From positions 1-14,066 of the forward strand of contig JASLAP010000012.1 of assembly GCA_030147065.1 (NCBI GenBank): DNA of 14,066 nt. Reading direction: 5' to 3'. Under the pieces are notes generated by a model that worked only from the letters and a program-made list of their open reading frames with translations, had not been told where the DNA came from and made no database searches. Positions 13,874-14,066 of the stretch are shown here, in pieces. Origin of the DNA: Pseudonocardia sp. GTDB taxonomy: Bacteria; Actinomycetota; Actinomycetes; Mycobacteriales; Pseudonocardiaceae. The stretch's first letter is position 1. The number at the start of each line of letters is the position of its first letter. The position numbers were made by a program, and so were the translations under genes.

Positions 13874-14066
13874 ATGGCTCAGTCCATCGACCAGGACAAG
13901 AACGACCGGAACGGCAAGAACGACAAGGGCCCGAAGGGCGACCAGGGCACCAAGGGCCCGGCCGGCCCGATCGGCGATCTGGGTGTGGCCGGCCAGGACG
14001 GCCCGGCTCGCCGACCGGGCCCTTGGCGCCCTGGTCGCCCTTCGGCCCGCGGTCGCCCACCGGGCC
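13874..14066 (+). CDS. Collagen-like (Gly-X-Y repeat) protein, N-terminus, disrupted
   Basis: ATG 13874 has AAAGGG (13859-13864) 9 nt upstream. The peptide begins with a hydrophilic charged head, 'MAQSIDQDKNDRNGKND', with no signal peptide. It then enters perfect collagen triplets: Gly-Pro-Lys, Gly-Asp-Gln, Gly-Thr-Lys, Gly-Pro-Ala, Gly-Pro-Ile, Gly-Asp-Leu, Gly-Val-Ala, Gly-Gln-Asp, Gly-Pro-Ala (about residues 19-45). Codon use is strongly GC3-biased, supporting real coding. At about 14003-14009 the periodicity stops and the frame reads Arg/Pro-rich nonsense, because the DNA there is the reverse complement of another collagen-like stretch. The frame is open to the window end. Bacterial collagen-like proteins form triple helices in surface, spore-coat or phage-tail structures; which applies here is unknown. 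The rest of the gene may be lost, inverted, or misassembled. Confidence 0.65.
   Translation, partial: MAQSIDQDKNDRNGKNDKGPKGDQGTKGPAGPIGDLGVAGQDGPARRPGPWRPGRPSARGRPPG
13931..14045. repeat. 35-bp inverted repeat within collagen-like sequence
   Basis: The left arm at 13931-13965 (plus) and the right arm at 14011-14045 (minus) are 33/35 identical, separated by 45 bp. A shorter perfect pair, GGCCCGG (14000-14006) and CCGGGCC (14015-14021), sits at the junction. Confidence 0.85.
13998..14066 (-). pseudogene. Inverted collagen-like repeat fragment
   Basis: On the minus strand, reading from 14066, codons give Gly-Pro-Val, Gly-Asp-Arg, Gly-Pro-Lys, Gly-Asp-Gln, Gly-Ala-Lys, Gly-Pro-Val, Gly-Glu-Pro, Gly: seven complete collagen triplets. 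It then degrades beyond about 13998, where the plus-strand collagen gene begins in the opposite sense. The 35 bp at 14045-14011 match the plus-strand 13931-13965 at 33 of 35 positions. It is either a fragment of the same gene in inverted orientation, the end of a second collagen-like gene, or an assembly chimera. Confidence 0.6.

Noticed and set aside
13566..14060. 164-codon minus-strand open frame beginning with the collagen-like repeats
   Set aside because: Only the first 22 or so codons are collagen-like. Beyond about 13998 the translation is Cys/Arg/Ser-rich with no coding bias, being antisense to the plus-strand collagen start and non-coding DNA.

Overview
The window is very GC-rich, with strong G/C bias at third codon positions, several GTG starts, and a PknG-type kinase cluster. 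This points to a high-GC actinomycete (Actinomycetota). A Pseudonocardiales- or Geodermatophilales-like host would fit, but I cannot fix the family from sequence alone. Both ends cut through genes, so this may be a whole draft contig.

Positions 1-6287 (minus strand) hold a tight five-gene phospho-signalling operon. In transcription order it encodes a soluble coiled-coil protein, a PknG-like Ser/Thr kinase, a PP2C-family phosphatase with zinc ribbons, a VWA/MIDAS protein, and the start of a zinc-ribbon protein that is probably an FHA-domain reader. Junctions are 19, 2, -4 and 3 nt. Kinase, phosphatase, scaffold-like protein and probable phosphothreonine reader together look like one post-translational regulatory module. 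The glutamine/glutamate sensing partners GlnX and GlnH, known beside mycobacterial and corynebacterial pknG, are not in the window.

Positions 6459-10520 hold small accessory metabolism and transport genes: an FMN-binding PPOX-family protein (+), an alpha/beta hydrolase (-), an MFS exporter (-) divergent from its likely MarR regulator (+), and an HpcH/HpaI-family aldolase (-). The 38-bp MFS/MarR intergenic region carries a clear promoter, two 12-bp palindromes exactly two helical turns apart, and a third palindrome over the marR start.

Positions 10731-13432 hold glgX (glycogen debranching enzyme) and a dihydrofolate-reductase/RibD-like protein (both +). The latter's 3' end is echoed by a decaying 15-bp tandem repeat.

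Positions 13433-14066 are mostly non-coding and less GC-biased. They end in the start of a collagen-like (Gly-X-Y) gene that is interrupted after about 45 codons by an inverted copy of its own repeat sequence. This is either a real inversion in a repeat gene or an assembly artefact at a contig end.

I found no rRNA, tRNA, CRISPR array, insertion sequence or convincing rho-independent terminator.
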